Positions 54,398-63,949 of a stretch of 64,000 bases of DNA are shown here, in pieces. The DNA comes from Oceanobacter sp045430275. GTDB taxonomy: Bacteria > Pseudomonadota > Gammaproteobacteria > Pseudomonadales > Oceanobacteraceae. A program made the translations under genes and the position numbers. The notes beneath the pieces were generated by a model. The model saw only the letters and a list, made by a program, of their open reading frames with translations. It did not search any database and was not told where the DNA came from. Location of the stretch: contig JAILXU010000001.1 in NCBI GenBank assembly GCA_045430275.1, positions 186,001 through 250,000 of the forward strand. Reading direction: 5' to 3'. The stretch's first letter is position 1; the number at the start of each line of letters is the position of its first letter.

Positions 54398-55447
54398 TTA
54401 TCCATTGTTGCTGCCGAAGCGAGAGACAATGCGATCAAATTGCGGAAACCGGGGCAGCGTCAGGCCCGGAACCACCCGAAACAGGGCAATCAGGAAACTG
54501 AACACCAGAGCGGCTATCAAGGGCACGTGGAACAGGTTGCGCTGGGGTCGGAATATTTCCGGGTCTTTTTCGTTGGCTTCCAGCGTATCGATCATCTGAT
54601 AGATACCCGAGAGTTCTTCAAGATTACGAGCACGAAAAAACGCACCGCTGGTCTCGGTGGCGATGCGTTGCAGCAACGCTTCGTCGAGGTCGCGTGACGG
54701 GTTGATTCGACGGGTGCCAAATCCGAACATGCCGGACACTTCCATCACCTCGGCACCCAGCCCGATGGTGTAGATTTTGACGTCGTTTTCCGCCGCCAGT
54801 TTGGCGGCTTCATCCGGGCTGACTTCCCCAGCGGTGTTGGCACCGTCTGTGAGCAGAATCACCACTCGACTGTCGGCCGGATTTTTGGCCAGCCGTTTGA
54901 TGCTCAGACCAATGGCATCACCAATGGCTGTCTCTTTTCCCGCAAGGCCAATCTGCGCTTCATCAAGATACGTCCGAATGGTCTCCAGATCGAACGTCAA
55001 TGGCGATTGCATGTAAGCGTTGCTGCCAAATAACACCAGTCCAAGACGGTCGCCCTGACGCTGGCTGATAAAGCCATCCAGAACGTGCTTGATGGCTTGT
55101 AAACGAGTCGCTCTGCGGCCTTCGATGACCATGTCTTCCTGCGCCATACTGCCGGAAATATCGACAGCCAATAGCATGTCCCGGCCACTGGTGGGCAGCT
55201 CGACTTCATCGCCAAGCGAATAAGGCCGTGCCAGTGCCACCACCAGGCACACCCACATCAACAGCGGCAGTGTCCAGGGCAGCCAGCCCTGTTGGTGAGT
55301 TGGTGTCAGGGTCTCGGCCTGTTGTTGCCAGACCGATAAGTTCGGGACTTTCAGGGCTGCTTTTTCCCGCCCGGTCGCGGGCAGTAACCAGCGAACCAGC
55401 CAGGGCAGCGGTAGGAGTAGAAATACCCAGGGCCAATGCCATTCCAT
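54398..55447 (-). CDS. batA: BatA-like VWA membrane protein
   Basis: 349 residues from ATG 55447 (MEWHWPWVFLLLPLPWLVRWLLP), which has GGAGG 9 bases upstream; the longer frame to 55627 lies inside the preceding gene. Membrane helices at about 6-22, 55-75 and near 310-330 flank a VWA domain (about 85-290) with a perfect MIDAS: LAVDISGSMAQEDM and LLTDGANTAGEVSPDEA. The ATG overlaps the DUF4381 stop (ATGA). It probably forms a complex with BatB, BatD and the MoxR ATPase. Confidence 0.9.
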   Translation of the reverse strand: MEWHWPWVFLLLPLPWLVRWLLPATGREKAALKVPNLSVWQQQAETLTPTHQQGWLPWTLPLLMWVCLVVALARPYSLGDEVELPTSGRDMLLAVDISGSMAQEDMVIEGRRATRLQAIKHVLDGFISQRQGDRLGLVLFGSNAYMQSPLTFDLETIRTYLDEAQIGLAGKETAIGDAIGLSIKRLAKNPADSRVVILLTDGANTAGEVSPDEAAKLAAENDVKIYTIGLGAEVMEVSGMFGFGTRRINPSRDLDEALLQRIATETSGAFFRARNLEELSGIYQMIDTLEANEKDPEIFRPQRNLFHVPLIAALVFSFLIALFRVVPGLTLPRFPQFDRIVSRFGSNNG

Positions 55448-56022
55448 CAGTGAGAACCTCCTTGTGGGGCAGGGTGCCGTGATACCTGATTCACCCAGTC
55501 GACACATTGCTCGTACAAATCTGTCAGGACGGATTCCGTCAGCGTGGATTGAACCTGATAAGGGCCGTGTGCCAGTGCCTGACGATGGTCGGCTGAAAAC
55601 GTCTGGCCACTGCGGGATTCCAGCCAATCAACCCAGGCGTCCCCCGACAGGCTTAGAACCTGGGGTTCACAGCGGCGGCAATAGCGCTTGAGCTGGGCGT
55701 TGAGGTTGGCACATAACAGGGCGTTTTTATGATGATGCTGCTGCCATTCCTGATGACACTCTTCCAGTGCATCGATCAGCTCGTGTTTCAAGCGGCGGCT
55801 CTGAAACCAGTGAGTAATGGTGTGTCGATACTGGTACAGGATTACGCCACTGAGTAACAACAGCGCAATCAGCAAAAGCCACCAGCCCGGTGCCAGCGGC
55901 CAAAAAGAGACCGGGTCGGGCAGGTGAATGTCTTCCAGTTGCAGAGTCGATGCTGCTGGAGAGGTGGGCGTTGTTGGGGCAGTAGGCGTTGTTGGGAGAG
56001 TCGGCGTCGTTGCAGTGCTCAT
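55447..56022 (-). CDS. DUF4381 membrane protein
   Basis: 191 residues. A Thr/Pro-rich start (TTPTLPTTPTAPTTPTSPAAS), then the DUF4381 segment LEDIHLPDPVSFWPLAPGWWLLLIALLLLSGVIL with one membrane helix (about 46-62), and a helical cytoplasmic tail with LNAQLKRYCRR. Its function is unknown; it is a constant member of gammaproteobacterial moxR-bat operons. It overlaps both neighbours by ATGA-type junctions. Confidence 0.88.
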   Translation of the reverse strand: MSTATTPTLPTTPTAPTTPTSPAASTLQLEDIHLPDPVSFWPLAPGWWLLLIALLLLSGVILYQYRHTITHWFQSRRLKHELIDALEECHQEWQQHHHKNALLCANLNAQLKRYCRRCEPQVLSLSGDAWVDWLESRSGQTFSADHRQALAHGPYQVQSTLTESVLTDLYEQCVDWVNQVSRHPAPQGGSH

Positions 56023-56996
56023 ACGTTCTTCCTCTGACGGCTGATGCCCATGCCATCGCGCAGGCAGATCAATGGATTCTGATCCGTGGCAATGCGAATC
56101 AGTGGCACGCCCAGACGACGAGTGTCCTGCTCCAGTTGTTGGCTGAATTGCTCAAAGGCCTGACGGTGGGCACTGCGTAACGTGGTCGAATGGGTGTTCA
56201 GACGAGCGCGTTGCTGGCCGTCAGTCATGTCGTACAGGCCCGGTGGTGGCAGCTCGGCTTCCATGGCATCGAAGACCTGAATCGCTGTGATGTCACAATG
56301 ACGTGTGACCTGATGCAGTTGTCGAAAGGCCGCATCTGACCAGCCCTGAAAATCACTGACAAAATAAACGGCTGTGCCGGGGCGGGCAATGCGTCGCAGA
56401 TGCTGACACACCGCTTCCAGCCGTGGGCCGGGAGCCGATGGCTGAACCGACTCATTGGCCTGTTTGGACAAAGCCTGAATCAGATGCAAGACCTGCCGCG
56501 CACCAGTGGCCGGGCGCAGATCAATTTCCTGCTGGTCATCAAACACCAGCGCCCCGATACGATCGCCTTCGTTCAGCGCTGACCAGCCCAGCAGGGCACA
56601 CAGATCGGCGGCCAGTACCTGTTTCAGCGCCCGACGAGTGCCAAAACGCATTCCGGCTCGCAGGTCACAGACCAACAAGATCGGACGTTCCTTTTCTTCC
56701 TGAAACACCTTGATGTGTGGCTGGCTGGTGCGTGCGGTCACGCGCCAGTCCATGGTGCGAATATCATCCCCCGGTTGATACTGGCGGACTTCCGAAAAGT
56801 CGATGCCACGGCCTCGAGTGCGGGAAATGTGAGTGCCTGCCAGCGTGCTCAATACCTTGCGCTGCTTGCGCAGGGGCAACTGGCTGGCCAGCTTTTGCAG
56901 TCCGACCAGAGCCGCAGTCTGTACTTCGCCGCCACTGGAAAACGCGGCGGGCACCTCAGAACCGGAATGTGTGGAGTGAGCGCTGGACTGTTTCAT
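56019..56996 (-). CDS. DUF58 protein of the Bat operon
   Basis: 325 residues, no membrane helix. The diagnostic DUF58 run GRGIDFSEVRQYQPGDDIRTMDWRVTARTSQPHIKVFQEEKERP lies at about 60-103, followed by a vWA-like fold (LLVCDLRAGMRFGTRRALKQV and YFVSDFQGWSD). It is the cytoplasmic counterpart of the membrane-bound DUF58 at 28774 and sits 2 bases after moxR, a fixed partnership. Confidence 0.9.
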   Translation of the reverse strand: MKQSSAHSTHSGSEVPAAFSSGGEVQTAALVGLQKLASQLPLRKQRKVLSTLAGTHISRTRGRGIDFSEVRQYQPGDDIRTMDWRVTARTSQPHIKVFQEEKERPILLVCDLRAGMRFGTRRALKQVLAADLCALLGWSALNEGDRIGALVFDDQQEIDLRPATGARQVLHLIQALSKQANESVQPSAPGPRLEAVCQHLRRIARPGTAVYFVSDFQGWSDAAFRQLHQVTRHCDITAIQVFDAMEAELPPPGLYDMTDGQQRARLNTHSTTLRSAHRQAFEQFSQQLEQDTRRLGVPLIRIATDQNPLICLRDGMGISRQRKNV

Positions 56997-56998
56997 GA

Positions 56999-57958
56999 TC
57001 AGATCACAGCCACCTGTTGCAGCAGCGTATCAATCACCTGATCGGTGGTGACGCCACTGGCTTCAGCCTCGAAGCTCAGCAACAGTCGATGACGCAACAC
57101 GTCGTGGGCAATGGCCTGAACATCGTCCGGGCTGACGTAATCGCGCCCGGCCAGCCAGGCATGAGAGCGTGCACAGCGTTCCAGCGCCAGAGTGCCACGC
57201 GGACTGGCACCGTATTCAATCCAGTTGGCCAACTCCGGGGAGTAATCCTGAGGGCGGCGGGTGGCCATGACCAACTGCACGATGTATTGCTCAACCGCTT
57301 CGCTCAAGTGCAGTTGCAGGGATTGCTGACGGGCCGCAAAGATGTCTTCCTGAGTCAGGTTAACAGTGTTGTCAGCGGTTTGTTGCAAGGCTTCACCGCG
57401 CACCAGTCGCAGAATTTGCAGCTCGGCGTCGGCATCCGGGTAGCCAATGCGGACGTGCATGATAAAGCGGTCAAGCTGGGCTTCCGGCAGCGGGTAAGTA
57501 CCTTCCTGTTCAATCGGGTTTTGGGTCGCCATGACCATAAACAGCTCTGGCAGCGGGCGGGTAACGCCACCGACGGTGGTCTGACGCTCGGCCATGGCTT
57601 CCAGCAGTGCGCTTTGTACCTTGGCTGGGGCACGGTTGATTTCGTCCGCCAGAATCAGATTGTGGAAAATCGGCCCCGGCTGGAAGGCAAATTCCTGCTG
57701 TTCGGGGCGGTACACTTCGGTACCGGTAATATCGCCGGGCAGCAAGTCCGGGGTGAACTGGATACGTTTGAAATCGCCTTCAAGGCAAGCTGCCAAGGCG
57801 TTGATGGCTTTGGTTTTGGCCAGGCCCGGCGCACCTTCCACCAGCAGGTGTCCGTCACTGAGCAGTGACACTAACAGACGATCGACCAGATGCGGCTGAC
57901 CAATAATACGAGCCTGAAGTGCAGTGCGTAACTGCTGGAATCCCTGTTGCTGAGTCAT
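56999..57958 (-). CDS. moxR: MoxR-family AAA+ ATPase (Bat operon)
   Basis: 319 residues from ATG 57958 (MTQQQGFQQLRTALQARIIGQPHLVDRLLVSLL); AGGA lies just upstream, while further upstream ATGs (57976, 58003) lack one. Walker A is EGAPGLAKTKAI, Walker B LILADEINRAPAKVQSALLEAMAERQTTVGG, and sensor 1 ATQNPIEQEGTYPLPEAQLDRF. It heads the six-gene operon moxR-DUF58-DUF4381-batA-batB/C-batD, with every junction tight or overlapping. It is divergent from the glutamate dehydrogenase gene. Confidence 0.93.
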   Translation of the reverse strand: MTQQQGFQQLRTALQARIIGQPHLVDRLLVSLLSDGHLLVEGAPGLAKTKAINALAACLEGDFKRIQFTPDLLPGDITGTEVYRPEQQEFAFQPGPIFHNLILADEINRAPAKVQSALLEAMAERQTTVGGVTRPLPELFMVMATQNPIEQEGTYPLPEAQLDRFIMHVRIGYPDADAELQILRLVRGEALQQTADNTVNLTQEDIFAARQQSLQLHLSEAVEQYIVQLVMATRRPQDYSPELANWIEYGASPRGTLALERCARSHAWLAGRDYVSPDDVQAIAHDVLRHRLLLSFEAEASGVTTDQVIDTLLQQVAVI

Positions 57959-58146
57959 TCGCGTTTCCTGATGCATGGTTAACGGATTCAGAGCGGCTCG
58001 CATCAGCGGGCCAATTTCCTTCGCTGAGAGTATGGGCGTAATAAGAAAGTTCAAGCCATGGTAATGGGTTTGTGGTGGCGATTTTTTTATGAGAGTGGAA
58101 TGATGGAAGGCACGTTTGATAACCATTTGCCAAGAGATCAGACATT

Positions 58147-61100
58147 ATGCTCACCGCTTTGCACGATATTATTATGGAACGGAATTCCGACGCTCAGGCT
58201 AACCTGCTCAGTCGTTTTGCCGATATGTATTACGCCAACGCTCCGATGGATGAACTGCTGCTGCGGCCGGTATCAGATCTGTACGGGGCAACCCTGTCGA
58301 GCTGGCATTTTGTGCAGGAAAGGCGACCGCAGGAAGCCAAAGTGCGGGTGTTTAACCCGGATCATGAAAATCATGGCTGGCAGTCGTTGCATACCGTGGT
58401 TGAAATTGTGTGTGAGGATATGCCGTTTCTGGTGGACTCCATCCGGCTTCAACTGAACGCCCGTCAGATGTCGCTGCATGCGATTCATTACGCGGTGCTT
58501 CACGCCAGTCGAGATGATAAACACCAGTTGTGCAGTGACCTTAACTGGCACGAGCCATCACCAGACACCACGCCTGAAGCCATTATCTACATTGAATTTG
58601 ATCACCACTCTGACCAGCAATTACTGAATGAATTGAGCGACAGTCTGGTGCAGGTGATCGACGAAGTGCGTTGCTGCGTGGAAGACTTTGAGCCGATCAC
58701 CGAACGAGTGGCCATTGTGGCGGATGAGTTGTCGGCGGCGACGGTCGATGGTGCCCGCGAGGCCGAGTCGTTCCTGCGCTGGTTGATGAACAACCATTTT
58801 ACCTTCCTGGCTTCGGATGAATTCCATTTTGAAAACGATGGCGATGCCGATTATGTGGTGCGGGATGTGGAACGCGATCTGGGCGTCTTCCGTTATCAAC
58901 CGGCGGCCCGTGACCGTCTGAAGTTGCAAGATCTGGCCGAGGAAATTCGCCAGTTTATTACCCGCTCCCAGCCGGTCAGCTTTATGAAATCGGGCATTCG
59001 CAGCCGGGTACATCGTCCAGCCTACCCGGATTATGTGGTGGTGAAGCGTTACGACGATCAGGGCAAGGCCATTGGTGGTGTGCGTTTCATGGGCCTGTTC
59101 ACCTCGCTGGTGTACATCGAAACTCCGAACAATATTCCGATTGTGCGTGACAAGCTGACCGCCGTGCGCGACCGCGCCGGGTTTGATGCCTTCAGCCACA
59201 ATGGCAAGGAGCTGAACCGGATTCTGGAAGTGTACCCGCGTGATGAGTTGTTCCAGTCACCAGTGGATCATCTGTATCGCACTGCCATCAGCATTCTGAA
59301 CATTCAGGAACGCCGTCAGACGCGGGTGTATCTGCGCAAAGATCCGTACAGCAAGTTTGTTTCCTGTCTTGCCTACGTGCCTCGGGATATTTACAACACC
59401 GAGCTGCGCCAGCGCATCGAAAACGTACTGGTGAGCGAATTCTCGCCACTGGATATTGAATCCACCACGCATTTCTCGGAGTCGGTACTGGCCCGTGCCC
59501 AGTACACCGTGCGCCTCGATCCGAATCAGCCAGTGGATTTTGATGAAGGGCTGGTCGAACACAAGATTCGTCAGGTGGTGCGTTCCTGGGGCGATGAGCT
59601 TCACACCGCACTGGTTGAGCAAGTCGGTGAAGAGCGTGGCAACCGCCAGTTCCACCAATATCGCGGGGCGTTCCCGGCAGGGTATCGGGAAACGTTTGTG
59701 GCCCGCACCGCCGTGGCCGATATTCAGCATATGGAGTCGTTGAACCAGAGCGAACCGGGCCAGTTGGCGATGAGCTTCTATCGGGAGCTGGAAGAAAGCA
59801 GCAATCAACTGCGCTTCAAGCTGTTCAACCTCGATAACATTCTGCCACTGTCGGATGTGATTCCGGTGCTGGAAAACCTTGGCCTGCGGGTGCTGGGTGA
59901 GCACCCGTATGAAATCACCCGCAGCGATGGCCAGGTGATCTGGATTCACAACTTCCTGTTGGAATACACCCTGGCCGATCAGGTATCGATTGCTGAAGTG
60001 AAGAGCCTGTTCCAGGATTCCTTCAAAGCCATCTGGCAAGGACAGGCCGAGAACGACGCCTTCAACCGCCTGGTACTGGGCGGACAGCTGAGCTGGAAAG
60101 ACATCGCGCTGTTGCGTGCTTACGCGCGTTATATGAAGCAGATCCGGTTTGGCATTTCCGAAACCTACATTGCCGCCACGCTGGCGCGTTACGTTCCGGT
60201 CAGTGCCTTGTTGGTGAAGCTCTTCCATACCCGGTTTGGTCTGGAACCCCAAACGGACGAAGAACGGGCAGAGCGCTTTGCCGAGCTGGAGCAACAACTG
60301 CTGGCATCGCTGGACGATGTCACCCAGTTGAACGAAGACCGTACCATCCGTCGCTATCTGGAACTGATGAAAGCCACGCTGCGCACCAACTTCTTCCAGT
60401 GCGATGAGCAGGGTGACACCAAGTCCTATATCTCGCTCAAGATTGACCCTTCCGTTATTTCCGATATGCCGTTGCCACGGCCCATGTTTGAAATCTTCGT
60501 CTACTCGCCGCGCGTTGAAGGTGTTCACCTGCGTGGTGGCAAGGTCGCACGTGGCGGCTTGCGCTGGTCAGACCGGACGGATGACTTCCGCACCGAGGTG
60601 CTGGGTCTGGTGAAAGCGCAGCAGGTTAAGAACGCGGTGATTGTGCCGGTCGGTGCCAAGGGCGGTTTTGTCGCCAAGCAGCTTCCGACCACCGGGGGCC
60701 GGGACGCCTTTATGGCGGAAGGTATTGGTTGCTATCAGACCTTTATCAGTGCCTTGCTGGACGTCACTGACAATTTGGCCGAAGGCCAGGTGGTGCCGCC
60801 TGCGGGTGTGGTGCGCCATGACCCGGACGATACCTATCTGGTGGTGGCGGCGGACAAGGGCACCGCGACCTTCTCGGACATTGCCAACGCCATTGCGGTG
60901 GAACGCGGCTTCTGGATGGGCGATGCCTTCGCTTCTGGCGGTTCCATTGGTTACGACCACAAGAAAATGGGCATTACCGCGCGCGGAGCCTGGGTGTCGG
61001 TACAACGCCATTTCCGCGAGCAGGGACACAATGTCCAGACCACCGATTTCTCGGTGGTGGGTGTGGGTGATATGGGCGGTGACGTGTTCGGTAACGGCAT

Positions 61101-63003
61101 GTTGCAGTCCGAGCATATTTGTCTGGTGGCGGCCTTTAACCACCTGCACATCTTTATCGACCCGAACCCGGATGCCGCGGCCAGCTTCGCCGAGCGCAAG
61201 CGTTTGTTTGAACTGCCGCGTTCATCCTGGGAAGACTACAACAAAGCGCTGATTTCCCGTGGTGGTGGCATCTTCTCGCGTTCGGCCAAAAGTGTGCCGA
61301 TTTCACTGGAAATGAAGCAGTGCTTCGGCATTACCGATGATCGTCTGGCCCCGAGTGATCTGATTCAGGCGGTGCTGAAAGCGCCTGTGGATCTGATCTG
61401 GAACGGTGGCATTGGCACCTACGTCAAGGCCAGTGATGAGTGGGACTCCCAGGTCGGCGACAAGGCCAACGATAGCCTGCGCGTTAACGGCAACGAGCTG
61501 CGCGCAAAAGTCGTGGGCGAGGGCGGTAACCTGGGTATGACCCAGTTGGGCCGAATCGAGTTTGCCCAAAACGGCGGTGCCAGCTACACCGACTTTATCG
61601 ACAACGCCGGTGGTGTGGACTGCTCCGACCACGAGGTCAACATCAAGATCATGCTGAATGAGGTCATTGATAACGGCGATCTGACCCGCAAACAGCGCAA
61701 CGAAATCTTTATGAGCCTGACCGATGACGTGGCCTCACTGGTGCTGAGCAACAACTATCATCAGACCCAGGCCATTGCTCTGTCTTACAGCGATTGTCGC
61801 ACCCGTCTGGACGAATACATTCGTCTGATGAAAGCCTACGAAAGCGACGGCAAGCTCAATCGCTCGCTGGAATTCCTGCCCGATGACGAGCTGCTGACCG
61901 AACGCAAGAACGCCGGTGAAGGTTTGACGCGTCCTGAACTGTCGGTGCTGATTTCCTACATCAAGGCCGATCTGAAAGAGCAGCTCAACGAGCCGCTGAT
62001 TTACGACAACCCATACGTCGCCAGTATCCTGACCACCGCCTTCCCGGATGCCCTGAGTCAGCGCTTTGAAGACCAGTTAATGCAGCATCGTCTGCGCCGT
62101 GAAATCATCGCCACCCAACTGGCCAACGATCTGGTCAACTACATGGGTATCATTTTTGTGCATCGTCTGCACAAATCGACCGGGGCTTCCATGGCCGATA
62201 TTGCCTGTGCTTACGTGGCGGCGCGGGATATTTTCTCGCTGGCGGACTACTGGGAAGCCATCACCGAAATGGATTACCACATCAGTACCGGTCTGCAAGA
62301 AACGATGATGTCTGATCTGATGCGTCTGGTGCGTCGTACCTCACGCTGGTTCCTGCGTAACCGCCGGGCCGGTATCAACACCGAGGACGAAATTGAACGC
62401 TTCCGGGGTGCAGTGCAGGATATTTCCAGCAACCTTGGCAGTACTCTGCGCGGTGACGCTCTGCAGCGCTGGCGCAGCACTTATGAAGAGCGCATTGATC
62501 AGGGCGTGCCACAACCACTGGCGGCCTACAGCGCCGGTGCGATCAACCTGTACTCATCGCTGGGCATTATCGAGGTGGCCAATGAGACCGGTCATCCGGT
62601 CGCCGATGTTGCGGCGGCGTACTTTGAACTGGGAGAAGCGCTGTCGTTGAGCTGGTTTGCCGAGCAGATCAACACACTGCCAGCCGCCAGTCACTGGAAT
62701 GCGCTGGCGCGGGAAACCCTGCGTGACGATCTCGACTCCCAACAGCGCTCGCTGACCATGGGTGTGCTGAGCATCCAACAGCCGGATGAGTCGTTCGGAG
62801 ACGCATTGGCACGTTGGGAAGAACAGCAGGCACCGCTGATCGAGCGTTGGAACAACATGCTGGCAGAACTGCAAGGGGCGGAAGTCATGGAGTTCTCCAT
62901 GGTCGCTGTGGCCTTGCGTGACTTGCTGGATCTGGCCAACGCCAGTTTGCCGGAGCCGGAGTGCGCTTCCGCTACGGACAGTGCGGCGGATGAATCGGCA
63001 TAA
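58147..63003 (+). CDS. gdhB: NAD-specific glutamate dehydrogenase, 180-kDa class
   Basis: A 1618-residue enzyme oxidising glutamate to 2-oxoglutarate and ammonia for amino-acid catabolism. The large N-terminal part has ACT-like regulatory segments (VEDMPFLVDSIRLQLN near 90). The catalytic core (about 790-1270) includes HLRGGKVARGGLRWSDRTDDFRTEVLGL, VGAKGGFVAKQLP with the active-site Lys (about 838), VVAADKGTATFSD and DMGGDVFGNGMLQSEHI. The C-terminal helical domain is typical of this class. P. aeruginosa GdhB is the same size and also neighbours the moxR operon. Confidence 0.96.
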   Translation: MLTALHDIIMERNSDAQANLLSRFADMYYANAPMDELLLRPVSDLYGATLSSWHFVQERRPQEAKVRVFNPDHENHGWQSLHTVVEIVCEDMPFLVDSIRLQLNARQMSLHAIHYAVLHASRDDKHQLCSDLNWHEPSPDTTPEAIIYIEFDHHSDQQLLNELSDSLVQVIDEVRCCVEDFEPITERVAIVADELSAATVDGAREAESFLRWLMNNHFTFLASDEFHFENDGDADYVVRDVERDLGVFRYQPAARDRLKLQDLAEEIRQFITRSQPVSFMKSGIRSRVHRPAYPDYVVVKRYDDQGKAIGGVRFMGLFTSLVYIETPNNIPIVRDKLTAVRDRAGFDAFSHNGKELNRILEVYPRDELFQSPVDHLYRTAISILNIQERRQTRVYLRKDPYSKFVSCLAYVPRDIYNTELRQRIENVLVSEFSPLDIESTTHFSESVLARAQYTVRLDPNQPVDFDEGLVEHKIRQVVRSWGDELHTALVEQVGEERGNRQFHQYRGAFPAGYRETFVARTAVADIQHMESLNQSEPGQLAMSFYRELEESSNQLRFKLFNLDNILPLSDVIPVLENLGLRVLGEHPYEITRSDGQVIWIHNFLLEYTLADQVSIAEVKSLFQDSFKAIWQGQAENDAFNRLVLGGQLSWKDIALLRAYARYMKQIRFGISETYIAATLARYVPVSALLVKLFHTRFGLEPQTDEERAERFAELEQQLLASLDDVTQLNEDRTIRRYLELMKATLRTNFFQCDEQGDTKSYISLKIDPSVISDMPLPRPMFEIFVYSPRVEGVHLRGGKVARGGLRWSDRTDDFRTEVLGLVKAQQVKNAVIVPVGAKGGFVAKQLPTTGGRDAFMAEGIGCYQTFISALLDVTDNLAEGQVVPPAGVVRHDPDDTYLVVAADKGTATFSDIANAIAVERGFWMGDAFASGGSIGYDHKKMGITARGAWVSVQRHFREQGHNVQTTDFSVVGVGDMGGDVFGNGMLQSEHICLVAAFNHLHIFIDPNPDAAASFAERKRLFELPRSSWEDYNKALISRGGGIFSRSAKSVPISLEMKQCFGITDDRLAPSDLIQAVLKAPVDLIWNGGIGTYVKASDEWDSQVGDKANDSLRVNGNELRAKVVGEGGNLGMTQLGRIEFAQNGGASYTDFIDNAGGVDCSDHEVNIKIMLNEVIDNGDLTRKQRNEIFMSLTDDVASLVLSNNYHQTQAIALSYSDCRTRLDEYIRLMKAYESDGKLNRSLEFLPDDELLTERKNAGEGLTRPELSVLISYIKADLKEQLNEPLIYDNPYVASILTTAFPDALSQRFEDQLMQHRLRREIIATQLANDLVNYMGIIFVHRLHKSTGASMADIACAYVAARDIFSLADYWEAITEMDYHISTGLQETMMSDLMRLVRRTSRWFLRNRRAGINTEDEIERFRGAVQDISSNLGSTLRGDALQRWRSTYEERIDQGVPQPLAAYSAGAINLYSSLGIIEVANETGHPVADVAAAYFELGEALSLSWFAEQINTLPAASHWNALARETLRDDLDSQQRSLTMGVLSIQQPDESFGDALARWEEQQAPLIERWNNMLAELQGAEVMEFSMVAVALRDLLDLANASLPEPECASATDSAADESA

Positions 63004-63044
63004 TTGACAGGAAAGTTAATAATAGCCTTAATAGAAACTTCAAC

Positions 63045-63074
63045 AGAATGCCGGTGACAAACCGGCATTCTTTG
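63045..63074 (+). terminator. terminator after gdhB
   Basis: AGAATGCCGGT and ACCGGCATTCT form a perfect 11-bp stem with loop GACAA, followed by TTGTTT. It separates gdhB from the PhzF-family gene. Confidence 0.82.
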
Positions 63075-63091
63075 TTTGGGAACTTCGATTT

Positions 63092-63907
63092 ATGACCACA
63101 CCAACCATGCTTCCCCTGTATCAGATGGATGCTTTCAGTGATCAGCGCTTTCGTGGCAATCCGGCGGCGGTATGCCCGCTGGAGAGCTGGCTGGAAGACG
63201 CACTCATGCAACAGATTGCGGCGGAAAACAATCTGGCTGAAACCGCCTTTCTGGTGCCGCAGCCTGACGATGCGGCGTCCGACTTCCAGCTGCGCTGGTT
63301 TACACCGACCGTGGAGGTCAACCTCTGTGGCCACGCCACGCTGGCCAGTGCGTTCTGGTACTTCACTCACGCCAACCCGGATGCCAGGCAGGTGCGTTTT
63401 AGTACCCGCAGCGGCATTCTGACGGCCACTCGTCAGGGAGAGCGCATCGCTCTGACCATGCCCGCAACGGAAGTGACCGAGTACCCGACCGCCGATGATC
63501 TGGTCAAAGCGGTTGGAGCAGATAAGGTCAGCGCCAGCTATCACGCCGGAGAAGACCTGATGCTGGTGCTCGACAGCGAAGCCGATGTACTGGCGTGCCA
63601 GCCGGACTTCAATGCGCTGGCGGAATTTCCGGCCCGTGGCATCATCGTGACGGCTCGTGGCGATGAGACTGACTTTGTCTGCCGCTTCTTTGCTCCGGCT
63701 TCCGGCATTAACGAAGACCCGGTGACAGGCTCAGCCTTCTGCGCTCTGATGCCGTACTGGTCGCAGCAACTGCAATCACCGGTTCTGCATGGCCGTCAGG
63801 TGTCCAAACGGTGCGGCGATGTTTACTGTTTCTGGCCCGGTGACAACCGTGTGGTGCTGTCTGGCCACTGTGTTGAGTATTTATCAGGCACCATTCAGGT
63901 GGGATAA
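63092..63907 (+). CDS. PhzF-family isomerase/epimerase
   Basis: 271 residues of the diaminopimelate-epimerase-like fold. Family landmarks are QMDAFSDQRFRGNPAAVCPLESWL, the catalytic-acid Glu in AAENNLAETAFLV, FTPTVEVNLCGHATLASAFW, and NEDPVTGSAFCALMPYW. No phenazine genes are nearby, so it is a generic PhzF paralogue of unknown substrate rather than a phenazine enzyme. It lies 88 bases after gdhB. Confidence 0.9.
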   Translation: MTTPTMLPLYQMDAFSDQRFRGNPAAVCPLESWLEDALMQQIAAENNLAETAFLVPQPDDAASDFQLRWFTPTVEVNLCGHATLASAFWYFTHANPDARQVRFSTRSGILTATRQGERIALTMPATEVTEYPTADDLVKAVGADKVSASYHAGEDLMLVLDSEADVLACQPDFNALAEFPARGIIVTARGDETDFVCRFFAPASGINEDPVTGSAFCALMPYWSQQLQSPVLHGRQVSKRCGDVYCFWPGDNRVVLSGHCVEYLSGTIQVG

Positions 63908-63949
63908 GCCACGCAATTCAGGCGTTGAAATAGCAGGGGGAAGGGGAAG

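Noticed and set aside
63092..63907. Phenazine biosynthesis function for the PhzF-family gene
   Set aside because: No other phz genes are nearby; PhzF paralogues of unrelated function are widespread.
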